Positions 8,570 to 18,526 are shown, numbered from the stretch's first letter. The stretch is DNA of 64,000 bases from Blastocatellia bacterium AA13 (GCA_003222245.1 QHVH01000008.1:186001-250000), one strand, 5' to 3'. A program made the numbers and translations. The notes: generated by a model from the sequence alone, not told the origin.

Positions 8570-11080
8570 ATGCCCCTCAATACCCTCCTGGACCTGTTTG
8601 ACGAAATCATAAAGATAAAAGGCGACTGCATCATCTACGACAATGGGCTTAGGGATTTTAATTACTCATACGCCGAGCTCGGTCGCGATTCAGCCGCGAT
8701 GGCAGCTTGGTTCGCCGAGAGGGGGATCGCGAAAGGCGACAGGATTATCATTTGGGGAGAGAACCGTCAGGAGTGGGTGGTTGTGTTCTGGGGCGGGCTC
8801 CTGGCTGGAGCGATCATAGTTCCGATCGACTACCGCTCTCCCGCCGATTTTGTCGAAAGAGTGCAGTCAGTAGTTCAGGCCAGATTCATCTTCTTTGGCG
8901 ACGAGGTCGCAAGCCCTGACTTGAATTCAAGCCGGATCGACGCAATTGCTCTCCCATTGACAAATATGCTGGAGGGCCTCAGTGAGGCGCACTCGATTGT
9001 CAGGGCTGCCGTGTCCGCCGCCGATACCGCTGAAATCATATTCACTTCCGGCACGACAGCCGAACCAAAAGGCGTCGTCATAACTCATAAAAACATTCTT
9101 GCCAACATCGGCCCGATTGGCCGTGAGTGGGCGAAGTATCGCAAGTACGCGCGTCCCTTTCTTCCGTTGCGGTTTCTGAATCTCCTGCCGATGAGCCATT
9201 TATTCGGCCAGGCGATGGCGCTGTTCATTCCGCCGCTTGTCGAGAGCACGGTTGTTTTCCTGAATCGTTACGATCCGAAGCTCATAGTCGCTTTGACTAA
9301 ACGCCTGAGGATCTCGGTTATCGTATCGGTGCCCAAAGTGCTCGAGCTCGTGCGCGACTACGTTGTGGGCCTCGGCTACGCTAAGAACGATTCGACGGGT
9401 GGAAAGCGCCACTGGATACTGAGGTGGCTCGGCCATTGGGGCGTCCACAGGCTGTTTGGGTTCAAGTTCTGGAGCTTCGTTGTCGGAGCGGCCCCGCTCG
9501 ATCCGGCGCTGGAAGAGTTCTGGTCCAAGCTCGGGTTTCTCGTCGTGCAAGGCTATGGCCTGACTGAAACGGCTCCGATTGTCAGCCTCAATCATCCGCT
9601 CAACGCACGAACCGGTTCTGTCGGAAAGGCAATGCCAGGCCTGGAGGTCAGGCTTGCCGAAGACGGCGAGATTCTCGTGAGAGGGGACAGCGTATCAACC
9701 GGCTACTACAAAAACGCCGATGCGGGCGCCGAAGTCTTTGAAGACGGCTGGCTTCATACCGGAGACATCGGCGGTCTCGACGAAGAGGGCCGGTTATACA
9801 TCCGCGGAAGAAAGAAGGAGATGATCGTAACCCCGGAAGGCCTGAACGTCTTTCCGGAAGATGTCGAGCGTCTGTTGAACACCTTGCCCGGCGTAGTCGA
9901 ATCGGCGGTGGTTGGGATTCGAGAGGGCTCCGCCGAGCGCGTTCACGCGGCGGTAATCACGAGCTCGAGTCTAGTGTCGGTTTCGGAACTACTGCGTCAG
10001 GCCAATGCCGAACTCGCCGATCATCAGAAACTGCGAGGCATCACGATCTGGCCGGGTGAACGGCTGCCGCGTACCGAGGGCGCCTTGAAATTGAAACGTC
10101 GCGACATCAGGCAGTTCATCGAGGCCGGCGCCGTGGAGCGCGCTCCTGTGGCTAACGACGCCTTCAAGTCCATTGTCGATAAATATGCAGGCAGCCGCCA
10201 TCTGGATTCGAACGCTACTATCGGGGAACTTGGATTGAGTTCGCTCGAACGAATCGAGCTAATGCTCGAGTTGGAAGCGGCCTTCGGCGCCAGTATAGAC
10301 GAAACCGTCATCAACGAATCCAGCGAATTGAATCAGCTTCGCGAGTTGGTGTCACGCACGAATAAAGCCCGGCCGCGACACCTCTCGCTGGAGCCCGCGG
10401 CGGTTCCGGCGTGGAGTACCGGAATGATCATCCGCCTGATACGGAACATCAGCCTCGCCGCCTGGATTCTTCCTCTTACTCGCTTGTTTGCATGGATAAG
10501 AGTTGAGGGCGCGGAGAACATTCGGGCAATAGATGGGCCGGTGGTATTCGCGGCCAACCATCAGAGCCATTTGGATGCGCCGGTGGTATTCGCGGCGCTG
10601 CCATGGAGGTTGAGAAACAAATTGGCTGTTGCAATGGCGAAGGAGTTCTTCTCGGCGCACTTTCATCCGGAGCTGCATTCAAAGAGAGAATGGCTGACCA
10701 ATAGCTTGAACTATTATCTGGCCGCGTTGTTTTTCAATGCTTTTCCGCTGCCGCAACGTGAGGCGGGCGCCCGCGAAGCGCTCGGATATATTGGAACCCT
10801 GGCAAGCAGCGGCTACTCGACTCTCATTTTTCCGGAAGGGCAGAGAAGCGATACAGGTGCGATAGAGCGGTTTCAGCCGGGAATTGGAATGATCGCGTCG
10901 CGCTTGGAGCTTCCCGTGGTTCCAATTCGAATCGAGGGACTCGACCGCGTTCTCAAGATCGGATGGAAGATGGCCCGACCGGGCAGGGTTCGCGTGGCAA
11001 TCGGGCGTCCCTTATATTTTCGCGAAGATAACTATGCGGCGATCGCGGCGAAGATCGAAAGCACTGTCAAGGATCTCTGA
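8570..11080 (+). CDS. Acyl ligase / acyl carrier / PlsC acyltransferase fusion
   Basis: Three domains are visible. An AMP-forming acyl ligase fills the first 510 or so residues, with the P-loop TSGTTAEPKG, GYGLTETAP and the hinge segment GRKKEMIVTPEGLNV. A carrier domain follows with the phosphopantetheine site LGLSSLERIE. A PlsC-type 1-acylglycerol-phosphate acyltransferase ends the protein, with NHQSHLD (HX4D motif) and FPEGQRSD. The arrangement suggests that a fatty acid is activated, held on the built-in carrier and moved to a lysophospholipid, much like Aas but with its own carrier. I chose the ATG at 8570; the TTG at 8534 would add 12 unlikely residues. It is convergent with the next gene. 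Confidence 0.88.
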   Translation: MPLNTLLDLFDEIIKIKGDCIIYDNGLRDFNYSYAELGRDSAAMAAWFAERGIAKGDRIIIWGENRQEWVVVFWGGLLAGAIIVPIDYRSPADFVERVQSVVQARFIFFGDEVASPDLNSSRIDAIALPLTNMLEGLSEAHSIVRAAVSAADTAEIIFTSGTTAEPKGVVITHKNILANIGPIGREWAKYRKYARPFLPLRFLNLLPMSHLFGQAMALFIPPLVESTVVFLNRYDPKLIVALTKRLRISVIVSVPKVLELVRDYVVGLGYAKNDSTGGKRHWILRWLGHWGVHRLFGFKFWSFVVGAAPLDPALEEFWSKLGFLVVQGYGLTETAPIVSLNHPLNARTGSVGKAMPGLEVRLAEDGEILVRGDSVSTGYYKNADAGAEVFEDGWLHTGDIGGLDEEGRLYIRGRKKEMIVTPEGLNVFPEDVERLLNTLPGVVESAVVGIREGSAERVHAAVITSSSLVSVSELLRQANAELADHQKLRGITIWPGERLPRTEGALKLKRRDIRQFIEAGAVERAPVANDAFKSIVDKYAGSRHLDSNATIGELGLSSLERIELMLELEAAFGASIDETVINESSELNQLRELVSRTNKARPRHLSLEPAAVPAWSTGMIIRLIRNISLAAWILPLTRLFAWIRVEGAENIRAIDGPVVFAANHQSHLDAPVVFAALPWRLRNKLAVAMAKEFFSAHFHPELHSKREWLTNSLNYYLAALFFNAFPLPQREAGAREALGYIGTLASSGYSTLIFPEGQRSDTGAIERFQPGIGMIASRLELPVVPIRIEGLDRVLKIGWKMARPGRVRVAIGRPLYFREDNYAAIAAKIESTVKDL

Positions 11081-11169
11081 GCCCTTGGAAGGGCGTGCTC
11101 GTGATGATCTTTCACAAATACGAAGTGAAAAGCTCGGCGCGCGCTCGTTCGCCTCGCCCTGTCATACAT

Positions 11170-12147
11170 TCACCAATGTAAGACTATCTTGCCGATTGCG
11201 TTCCTCGAAGCCAGATGATTCATCGCGTGTGCGATTTCAGTCATATGGAATCGAGCACCGATGACGGGCCTTATCTTGCCCAGTGTGTACAGGTCGAACA
11301 GCGCGCCCCAGGCGTCCTCGATCCTCGGATCGTTTCGGTTCCGATAAAAACCCCAGTGAAGTCCGACGACGGAGTAGTTCTTGATGAGAATATGATTCGC
11401 TGCGTAACTCGGAAACTTCCCGCTCGTAAATCCGACTACGATCAAGCGGCCTTCAAAAGCGATGCACTTTGTGCTGCGCTCGCCGACTTCGCCTCCAACC
11501 GGATCGTAGATGATGTCGGCTCCCGCGCCGTTTGTCTCTTTCTTCACGATCTCGACGAAATCCTGCTCGCGATAGTTGATCGCGGCATCGGCTCCGCTGT
11601 CGAGAATGGCCCTCAGCTTGTCGTCGGAGCCGGCCGTTCCAATAACTTTTCCCGCGCCCAATGCTCTCGCGAGCTGAACGGCGGTCAGTCCGACGCCGCC
11701 GGCCGCCGAGTGAACGAGTACGGTTTCGCCCTGTTGTAGTCTTCCGCGATGAACGAGACCAAAATAAGAAGTCTGATATACCATCGGGAACGATGCAGCT
11801 TCATCGAAGGTCATCGATTCCGGAATCGCTCGCACAGCGGCCTCGTCGGCCGCGGCGAATTCCGCAAAGCCGCCGCCGGAGAGCTGCGCAAGAACTCGCT
11901 GGCCCGGCGCGAACCTGGTTATCTCCGGGCCGATTTTCTCTATGACGCCGGCGATTTCAAAGCCGGGAGTATACGGTAGCTGCGGCTTGACCTGGTATTT
12001 ACCGGAAATAATGAGCATGTCCGGGAAATTGAGTGAAGCGAAAGCGACTTTTATTAGAACCTCCCGCGGCCCAGGTTCGGGCTGTGGAATCTCTTCGACC
12101 ATCAGTCCAGAAGGCTCACACCACTCTTTAGCGCGAACTGCTTTCAT
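11170..12147 (-). CDS. NADPH:quinone oxidoreductase-like MDR enzyme
   Basis: This 325-residue zinc-free medium-chain dehydrogenase/reductase begins MKAVRAKEWCEPSGLMVEEI. The N-terminal GroES-like fold carries PGFEIAGVIEKIG. The cofactor domain carries VLVHSAAGGVGLTAVQLA, where AAGGVG is the NADPH-binding glycine motif of quinone oxidoreductases. Structural-zinc cysteines are lacking, as expected for this branch. It likely reduces quinones or enones in the cytoplasm using NADPH. It faces the acyl-ligase fusion tail to tail across 89 bases. Confidence is high for the family and low for the substrate. Confidence 0.93.
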   Translation of the reverse strand: MKAVRAKEWCEPSGLMVEEIPQPEPGPREVLIKVAFASLNFPDMLIISGKYQVKPQLPYTPGFEIAGVIEKIGPEITRFAPGQRVLAQLSGGGFAEFAAADEAAVRAIPESMTFDEAASFPMVYQTSYFGLVHRGRLQQGETVLVHSAAGGVGLTAVQLARALGAGKVIGTAGSDDKLRAILDSGADAAINYREQDFVEIVKKETNGAGADIIYDPVGGEVGERSTKCIAFEGRLIVVGFTSGKFPSYAANHILIKNYSVVGLHWGFYRNRNDPRIEDAWGALFDLYTLGKIRPVIGARFHMTEIAHAMNHLASRNAIGKIVLHW

Positions 12148-12561
12148 TTGGGATTCTCCTTACACATATTGAAAGCCGGGCAATGCTACTAGAGGGATCG
12201 TCGAAGGTCAAATATTCCGAGCCAAGCCCGAATCAAGCCCGAATCAAGCAAGGCTAAGCCCGGTATTCATAGATTCTTTTCGAGATTAGCGTGCGGATCT
12301 AGCCCTCCGGGTCATAATGGCGCGCGATTTTGCTGCTTGCGGGGTGCTTGTGTCAGAATACTATTTTAGGGCAACAGATCGAATGCAGTCGTAATATGAC
12401 GGACATAGTATCTGAAGTAATGATGAGAGTTCAGAATACCGATGATGGAAGGGAGGAATAGGTCGAATGGGGAATGTGGTTTGCAGCAATCATCGCGGCC
12501 CTTGTAGGGTTGTTCAATATTTTAGATTCCAGGGCTTGTTTTTTCCCGCAAACCGAAGCTT
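12148..12561. other. Intergenic region between divergent MDR and radical SAM genes
   Basis: These 414 bases should hold promoters for both divergent genes. An 11-base unit (AAGCCCGAATC) is repeated directly at 12224-12245, followed by related AAGC-rich sequence. A GGGAGGAATAGG stretch near 12450 resembles a ribosome binding site, but the short frames after it are not convincing genes. No strong sigma-70 promoter was found by eye. Confidence 0.4.
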
Positions 12562-13581
12562 ATGAATACCTTCACTCGGCTGAAGTTATATCTACGAGAA
12601 TATAAGTTCATGGCGAAGGGGTTATTTTGGACCGGGCATCCTGTCCTGGCCCATATAATTCCAATGCGCCGATGCAATCTCGCCTGCGCCTACTGTAACG
12701 AGTACGACGCGGTTTCCGAGCCCGTACCGCTCGAAGTGATGTACGCCCGGCTCGACAAGCTCGCCGATCTTGGCACTACGGCGATCATCATCAGCGGAGG
12801 CGAGCCGCTATTACACCCCGACATCGAAAAAATCATCAAGAGGATTCGCCGGCACGGTATGCTGGCCTGTCTGATCACCAACGGGTATTTGTTCACCGAA
12901 GAGAAGATTCGAGGCTTGAACAAGGCAGGACTCGAATATCTCCAGATCAGCATCGATAACCTCGTTCCGGATGAAGTCTCAAAGAAAAGCCTCAAGGTGC
13001 TGGACAAGAAGCTGGTCTGGTTGTCGCAGCTTGCGAAATTTCGCGTAAACATAAATTCCGTCATAGGCGGTGGAGTTAAGAGCCCGGAAGATGCGCTCAC
13101 GATTGGAAACCGCGCGGTTGAACTCGGATTTTCGACTTCGCTGGGAATCATTCATGACGGGCTGGGCACGTTGAAGCCGTTAAAAGGCGTCGAGCGTGAA
13201 GTCTATTTGAAGATGAAGACGCTCGGGAAAAAGGGCCATACCCGATTCAAGAAATTCCAGGAGAATCTCGCCGAGGGCAAACCCAATAACTGGAGGTGCC
13301 GGGCCGGCGCCCGTTACCTGTACATCTGCGAAGACGGATTGGTTCACTATTGCTCCCAGCAGCGCGGCTATCCCGGCATACCGCTGGAGCAATACACGCC
13401 CGCGGATATTCGGAGAGAGTATCTGACAAAGAAAGCATGCGCCGACTACTGCACGATCGCCTGCGTTCATCAGGTCGCGACCTTCGACAACTGGCGCGAT
13501 CCTCAAACTCTGGGCGTCAAAGGCGCGGTCAGAAGGGAATCCGTCCAGGCGATACAAACGGTCTATCAAATAGAATCATAA
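12562..13581 (+). CDS. Radical SAM protein with C-terminal cysteine cluster
   Basis: The canonical radical SAM iron-sulfur motif is at residues 38-45 (CNLACAYC), with the SAM-binding GGEP at 79-82 ([10 protein letters not shown]). The C-terminal third carries more cysteines (CRAG, YICEDG, HYCSQQ, then [12 protein letters not shown]), fitting a SPASM/twitch-like region that holds one or two auxiliary clusters. The length (339 residues) fits HpnH- or MoaA-like families, but neither is a clear match. It lies 77 bases upstream of the Tes/Msl-like radical SAM gene on the same strand, so it may act in the same lipid pathway; that is inference from position only. Confidence 0.88.
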   Translation: MNTFTRLKLYLREYKFMAKGLFWTGHPVLAHIIPMRRCNLACAYCNEYDAVSEPVPLEVMYARLDKLADLGTTAIIISGGEPLLHPDIEKIIKRIRRHGMLACLITNGYLFTEEKIRGLNKAGLEYLQISIDNLVPDEVSKKSLKVLDKKLVWLSQLAKFRVNINSVIGGGVKSPEDALTIGNRAVELGFSTSLGIIHDGLGTLKPLKGVEREVYLKMKTLGKKGHTRFKKFQENLAEGKPNNWRCRAGARYLYICEDGLVHYCSQQRGYPGIPLEQYTPADIRREYLTKKACADYCTIACVHQVATFDNWRDPQTLGVKGAVRRESVQAIQTVYQIES

Positions 13582-13658
13582 GGTGAGCGAGAATAGAATC
13601 ATTAGATGAGTGAGATCGAATAGTTCGAGGGCGACTCACGCGACAAGGAGACATAACA

Positions 13659-15752
13659 ATGCACAAACCAATAAAATACGTGGAGAAAGGGTTGACGATG
13701 ACGGCCGGCGCCGCATGGTCCATTTTCGAAAAGCTGAATCGAATACGGCCAAACCCTTCGTTCACGCCGCGGTGGTCCGACAAGCCTCTTCTTAAGTCAT
13801 ACCAGAAGACGAAGCCGCCGCTTGGCTGGCCGCGAACAACCGACTCACTCTGTCCGAAGTGCGTGCCCGAAATTAGACAGCAAATCGTCGACGGCAGGGT
13901 TCCTCACGAGATTCTCCTGAACGAAAAGATCGGAGAGATCAAGGCGCAAATCATCGAGCGCGACGGTAATATCCTGATGGTCAAGGATTGTCCCACTCAC
14001 GGACACTTCGAAGATGTAATGGCGATTGACACCGATTTTTTCAGGCATCTGGAAGAAGTTTTTCCGGGCCGCGATATTCGCGCGCACAGCGATGAGGGGC
14101 TTCACAATCACGGCAGCAGCACGATCAAACACGGACGAGGCTCGGTGCTGACCCTCGATCTTACGAATCGGTGCAATATGATGTGCGATCCATGCTTCAT
14201 GGACGCCAATCAGGTCGGGTTCGTGCACGAGCTGAGCTGGGAAGACATCAAGACGCTGCTCGACAACGCGATTTCGATCAAGCCGCGCCGCCAGATGTCG
14301 GTGCAATTTTCAGGCGGCGAGCCCACGCTGTCGCCTTACTTCCTGGACGCGGTCTCCTATGCTCGAAAGGTCGGATACAACAGCGTCCAGGCGGCGACGA
14401 ACGGAATCGAGTTCGCCAAGAGTCCCGAATTCTGCAAAAAGGCCGCGGACGCCGGTCTCCGCTATGCCTATCTTCAATTTGACGGCATCGGCAACGCCGC
14501 GAACGAACACCGCAAGGTGGGAAACCTGTTCGATGTTAAGCTGCGGGCGATCGAGAACCTTCACAGCAACGGAGTCGACATTGTTCCGGTTACTACGATC
14601 GTCAACGGGATCAATAACGAGCAGGTCGGACGAATTATCCAGTTTGCTCTCGACAACCCTAAGAAGATTTCGTTCCTGTCGTTCCAACCTGTGTCGTTCA
14701 CGGGGCGCGACGAAGAGATTACCGATGAGCGCAGGGCGGCGCAGCGCTATACGCTGTCGCACCTTGCTCACGACGTTAAGAATCAAACCGGCATGGGCGA
14801 GCCTACGCGCGACTGGTTCCCCATTTCATTCATGGGTACGTTTTCAGATTGGGGCGACCTGGTTCACGGTCCTCAAAAGGACTGGGGTCAGTTGAACTGC
14901 GGCTGCCATCCGAACTGCGGAATCGGAATGGCCGTGATGATCGATAAGGAGACTAAGGAAGCCGCTCCGATCACAGCCTTCTTCAATGCCGAACGGTTCG
15001 CGCGTGATCTCACGAAAGTCAACGACGCGGCGCGCGGAAGATTTCTTTCCCTGGTGGGCGGCGCGCTCGCGCTGCTTAAGAATTACGATCCGTTCATGTC
15101 TCCGAGGCACTTCAAGATTACGGATTTGCTGAAGAAGTTCGACAAGACGTTCGGCGCCAGCGGCAAAGACTACGGCAAGGTATCGGGCGACCGCACCCTC
15201 GAAGATATCGAAAAGCGGCGGCAGGATCGCTGGAATTTCCTCTTCATCGCCGGAATGTGGTTCCAGGATTTGTTCAATTACGATTTCAGACGCACCGAGC
15301 AATGCATCATCCCGTATGCCACTCAGCAGGGTGAAATATCATTCTGTGCCTACAATACAGGTATGGGCTGGCGCAACATCGTAGAGAAGATGCATATGAC
15401 GGCTACGCTCACAAAATGGTACGAGGAGCATGGGCGGCATGAAATCTTCGCGGGCGGCAGACACGTCGGGCTCGAAACGACCGAGCATTCGCTCAAGCTG
15501 AAGGAGGGAATCATAACCGACGACGTTCAGCACGATCTGGACAAGCTGGGGATCGCCAAGACGGCTCGCGAAGAAAAACTGCGAGCGCAGCGCGAACGGC
15601 TCGCGCAGCAGCAGGATAACGAGCGAATGGCGAAGCTTTATCGCGAGCACATCCTCAATGAGCCTGCCGAACCCGCGGCGCCGTTGGTTCAGATCAAGCT
15701 CAGTAAGAACGCCCCTGCGCCGGAAACTGCAGGAGCAGGATTCGGAGATTAG
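13659..15752 (+). CDS. Tes/Msl-like radical SAM enzyme (putative membrane-spanning lipid synthase)
   Basis: The layout recalls archaeal tetraether synthase (Tes) and its bacterial relatives. A CPKC pair lies at 65-68, followed by DCPTHGHFE around Cys111 (together the N-terminal metal-binding unit). The radical SAM motif CNMMCDPC is at 172-179, SGGEP at 218-222, FQPVSFTGR near 342-350, and a further cysteine group CGCHPNC at 414-420. Tes joins lipid tails by radical C-C coupling between methyl ends. Bacterial homologues (Msl) are linked to membrane-spanning diabolic acid lipids, which Acidobacteria are known to make. The C-terminal 250 residues (DRWNFLFIAGMWFQDLFNYD onward) are extra or divergent. 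The start at 13659 follows AAGGAG. A strong terminator lies about 90 bases downstream. Confidence 0.82.
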   Translation: MHKPIKYVEKGLTMTAGAAWSIFEKLNRIRPNPSFTPRWSDKPLLKSYQKTKPPLGWPRTTDSLCPKCVPEIRQQIVDGRVPHEILLNEKIGEIKAQIIERDGNILMVKDCPTHGHFEDVMAIDTDFFRHLEEVFPGRDIRAHSDEGLHNHGSSTIKHGRGSVLTLDLTNRCNMMCDPCFMDANQVGFVHELSWEDIKTLLDNAISIKPRRQMSVQFSGGEPTLSPYFLDAVSYARKVGYNSVQAATNGIEFAKSPEFCKKAADAGLRYAYLQFDGIGNAANEHRKVGNLFDVKLRAIENLHSNGVDIVPVTTIVNGINNEQVGRIIQFALDNPKKISFLSFQPVSFTGRDEEITDERRAAQRYTLSHLAHDVKNQTGMGEPTRDWFPISFMGTFSDWGDLVHGPQKDWGQLNCGCHPNCGIGMAVMIDKETKEAAPITAFFNAERFARDLTKVNDAARGRFLSLVGGALALLKNYDPFMSPRHFKITDLLKKFDKTFGASGKDYGKVSGDRTLEDIEKRRQDRWNFLFIAGMWFQDLFNYDFRRTEQCIIPYATQQGEISFCAYNTGMGWRNIVEKMHMTATLTKWYEEHGRHEIFAGGRHVGLETTEHSLKLKEGIITDDVQHDLDKLGIAKTAREEKLRAQRERLAQQQDNERMAKLYREHILNEPAEPAAPLVQIKLSKNAPAPETAGAGFGD

Positions 15753-15840
15753 TTTGAGGCTCTTGTACTGTTGTGCGACGTAGTTTGTCGCTCACCCAAG
15801 CATAAAGAGCGGCGAGAAGACACAATTCACTATTTAACTC

Positions 15841-15882
15841 AAAGCCCGCCTGAGTCCTCATTTGAAGGCTCAGGCGGGTTTT
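15841..15882 (+). terminator. Intrinsic terminator after the radical SAM pair
   Basis: A GC-rich stem (CCCGCCTGAG pairing with CTCAGGCGGG) is flanked by AAAG on the left and TTTT on the right, with a 14-base loop. The A-run before and T-run after make it a good intrinsic terminator, perhaps in both directions. It lies about 90 bases after the Tes/Msl-like gene. Confidence 0.85.
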
Positions 15883-16046
15883 GTGTATAGCGAAAAAGGC
15901 GACGAGAGATTACTGGTCTTCTCGGAAGCTGAGATACCGGCTTGTCTCAAAACGGTTTGCTCAAAATAGGCGAGCACAGCTTTCATCTGGCATAATACCG
16001 ATGTACGACCTATTGCAGTCCTGCTTCACGATCAAAGAGGCCGCAC

Positions 16047-16175
16047 ATGAGTGACCTTACAGTAGGGCCGCAAATTGCTGACTTCATCGGCCTCGATCTT
16101 ACTCGGAAGAAATGTCCTCACTTCAATAGCTGGGTAGCGAAACTCGAATCACTCGGCGAAGGGCCGACTAGCTGA
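16047..16175 (+). CDS. Possible 42-residue small ORF
   Basis: An ATG preceded by AAAGAGG opens a 42-codon frame reading MSDLTVGPQIADFIGLDLTR at the start and ending GEGPTS. The stretch IADFIGLDLT...CPHFNSWVAKLESL vaguely recalls the last helices of a glutathione S-transferase, which would make it a remnant. It lies in the 438-base gap between a terminator and the convergent DPP-IV-like gene. Real translation is uncertain. Confidence 0.25.
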   Translation: MSDLTVGPQIADFIGLDLTRKKCPHFNSWVAKLESLGEGPTS

Positions 16176-16190
16176 ATCCGTAATGGCGGC

Positions 16191-18392
16191 TTACAGATTA
16201 TTAACAATGAAATCCGTCATCAGCGTCTGCATATGCTTAACCAGTTGAGGGTCGTTTACTCCGTGGCGAGACTTCGGATAAACCATGAGTTGAAACTGCT
16301 TGCCCGCCTTTTCCAGCTCGTAGACGAACTGAACCGTGTTCTGCATATGAACGTTATCGTCGATCATTCCGTGGAGTAGCAGGAGCTTGCCGCTCAGATT
16401 CTTTGCCGCGTTCAGAGGCGCGCTCTTCTTATAGCCTTCCGGGTTGTTCTGAGGCGTTCCCATATAGCGCTCGGTGTAGATGGTATCGTAGAGTCGCCAG
16501 TCAGTGACCGTTCCGCCCGCGATGCCGATTTTGTAGCTGTGGCTATGTGTCAGCGCATATGCCGTCATGAAGCCGCCAAAGCTCCAGCCCGACAAGCCAA
16601 TCCTGGAGCCGTCTACATAAGGCTGACTCTTCAACCATTCCAGTCCGTCCTCCAGGTCACGAAGCTCGAGTTCTCCGAAGTTCCTATAGACCTGCCAGGT
16701 TGATTCGACCCCTTTGTTGCTGGCCGTGCGGTTGTCGCATATCCAAACTATGTACCCCTTTTGCGCGAGCATCTGATGCCACATATAAGAGTTGCCTCCC
16801 CAGGCATTGCGGACCTGCGGAGCATGAGGGCCGCTATATGTATGCTCAAAGACCGGATACTTCTTCGTTGGATCGAAATCGGGCGGCTTGATCATCATGG
16901 CATCCATCAAGAAGCCATCCCGAGTCTTCACCTGTAAGAACTCGACTTTGCCAAGCTTGTATTGAGCGAGTGCCGCTGCTTTATTCTCCTCGATCATCCG
17001 TACAAGCTTGCCGTCCGAGCTGTGCAGGCTTGTCTGCGTCGGAGTCGCCGCATCGCTCCAGGAGTCAACATAGTAGGTAAACTTCGAATTGAATCTTACG
17101 AGGTGGGTTCCCTCGGACTCCGTCAGGCGGGCCAATCCCGTTCCGTCGAGCTTGATCCGGTAAGAATGCGCGGCGATGTTGCTGTGTTCCGTGGCGTTGA
17201 AGTAGACGAACCCATTCGTCTCGTCCACGCCGACAAGACCGCGAACTTCCCACCTTCCATCCGTGACCTGCGCGATGAGCTTACCATCCGCTCCGTAGCG
17301 GTAGAGGTGTTTCCAACCATTGCGCTCGCTGAACCATAGGAAGGATCCGTCCTTGAGCCATTCAGGCTCGCCCATAACTTCAACCCAGGCCTTTGTCGTT
17401 TCGCGTAAAATCGTGTCGCTCTTTCCTGACGCCGGTTCGGCAAAGTTCAAATCAAGCCATGTTTGCTCTCGGTTCTGAGCCTGATAAACGACCTTCTTTC
17501 CGTCGGGGGTCCAGCCAACCCTAACGATGAGGAGATCCTCGGGTTGATATTTGAAGGTATCGATCCAGCGAGTGGGCCCGCCTGCAGCATTGATGACGCC
17601 GAGCCGAACCTTTGGATTCGGATCGCCGGCCTTCGGATATGGAGTGGTCTCGACGTTTTGAAAGTGCGGAATATGGTCTACCACCGCGAATTCATGGACC
17701 GGCGACTCATCGATTCGCAGGTAGACAATGCGGGTCGAATCAGGGTTCCACCAGTAGCCCTTAAAATTACCCCGTCCATAAAGCTCTTCCTGATACACCC
17801 AGTCGAGCCGCCCGTTCAGAATCTTCGGGCCGCCGTCGTTGGTAAGCGCCCTTTCGCGCGGTTCGGTCAGATCGATCACGTAGAGGTTGTTGCCGCGCGC
17901 ATAACTCACCATACGGCCGTCCGGGCTGAATTCCTCGCCCTCCTCCGGCTCCGGATTGTTGGTGAGCCGTACGGCCCGATCGCCTCCGAATTCATAATAG
18001 AAGAGGTCGTTGTCGTGATTGATCAAAACGGCGGTTTCCGAGCGATTCATTTGATAGGTCGGCCGATGAGCGATCCGCCTCGCTTCCTCCGAGCCGAAGC
18101 CGCCAAGCTTCGCGAACGCAGCTTCCATTTTCGCGGCATCATAAAACGGAACAGCCTCGCCCGAAGCCGCATCGACCCGCCCTATCTGCGGCAGGTGAGA
18201 TTGCGGATCAATTTTGTTCTGGAGGTAGTGATCGCCGTCTTTCAACCAGCGAATGCCGGCGGACGGAGTGCCGCCGAAGTTAACGCGTCGCTCCGGATCG
18301 TAGATGTCATCAATCGTCAGCAGCTTGTTCTGCGCACGAACTGCCGCCGCCGCGGATAGAAGAACTACGAAGGCAATTAACCAACGCCGCAT
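16191..18392 (-). CDS. Dipeptidyl peptidase IV-type serine peptidase (S9)
   Basis: This 733-residue secreted enzyme has a signal peptide (WLIAFVVLLSAAAAVRA, cut before QNK). A DPP-IV N-terminal beta-propeller (about 30-480) carries the double-Glu segment WVYQEELYGR, which in DPP-IV binds the substrate amino end. A C-terminal alpha/beta-hydrolase domain holds the triad: Ser in GWSFGG (about 604), Asp in MIDDNVH (about 676) and His in KSRHGV (about 710). It should remove dipeptides, often Xaa-Pro, from peptides in the periplasm. It is divergent from psuG and convergent with the radical SAM pair. Confidence 0.93.
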   Translation of the reverse strand: MRRWLIAFVVLLSAAAAVRAQNKLLTIDDIYDPERRVNFGGTPSAGIRWLKDGDHYLQNKIDPQSHLPQIGRVDAASGEAVPFYDAAKMEAAFAKLGGFGSEEARRIAHRPTYQMNRSETAVLINHDNDLFYYEFGGDRAVRLTNNPEPEEGEEFSPDGRMVSYARGNNLYVIDLTEPRERALTNDGGPKILNGRLDWVYQEELYGRGNFKGYWWNPDSTRIVYLRIDESPVHEFAVVDHIPHFQNVETTPYPKAGDPNPKVRLGVINAAGGPTRWIDTFKYQPEDLLIVRVGWTPDGKKVVYQAQNREQTWLDLNFAEPASGKSDTILRETTKAWVEVMGEPEWLKDGSFLWFSERNGWKHLYRYGADGKLIAQVTDGRWEVRGLVGVDETNGFVYFNATEHSNIAAHSYRIKLDGTGLARLTESEGTHLVRFNSKFTYYVDSWSDAATPTQTSLHSSDGKLVRMIEENKAAALAQYKLGKVEFLQVKTRDGFLMDAMMIKPPDFDPTKKYPVFEHTYSGPHAPQVRNAWGGNSYMWHQMLAQKGYIVWICDNRTASNKGVESTWQVYRNFGELELRDLEDGLEWLKSQPYVDGSRIGLSGWSFGGFMTAYALTHSHSYKIGIAGGTVTDWRLYDTIYTERYMGTPQNNPEGYKKSAPLNAAKNLSGKLLLLHGMIDDNVHMQNTVQFVYELEKAGKQFQLMVYPKSRHGVNDPQLVKHMQTLMTDFIVNNL

Positions 18393-18526
18393 TGTCGACC
18401 CTCCTAAATTCCGTCCAGATGTTTGGGTTTGATTCGAGCTAGCGAGTATGCGATAGCGCGGTTAGTTGAAGCAAGAAAGATTGCCCGCGAACGCCGCTAT
18501 TAACTGTATAATTCAAAGCCATCGAA

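Noticed and set aside
12474-12605. A 43-codon frame with a hydrophobic start (MWFAAIIAALVG) just before the first radical SAM gene
   Set aside because: It overlaps the start of the radical SAM gene by 44 bases and has no well-placed ribosome binding site. It was too weak to list as a gene.
17463-18359. A 298-residue plus-strand frame opposite the DPP-IV gene
   Set aside because: The minus strand encodes a complete, well-matched S9 peptidase here. The plus frame has no recognisable motif.
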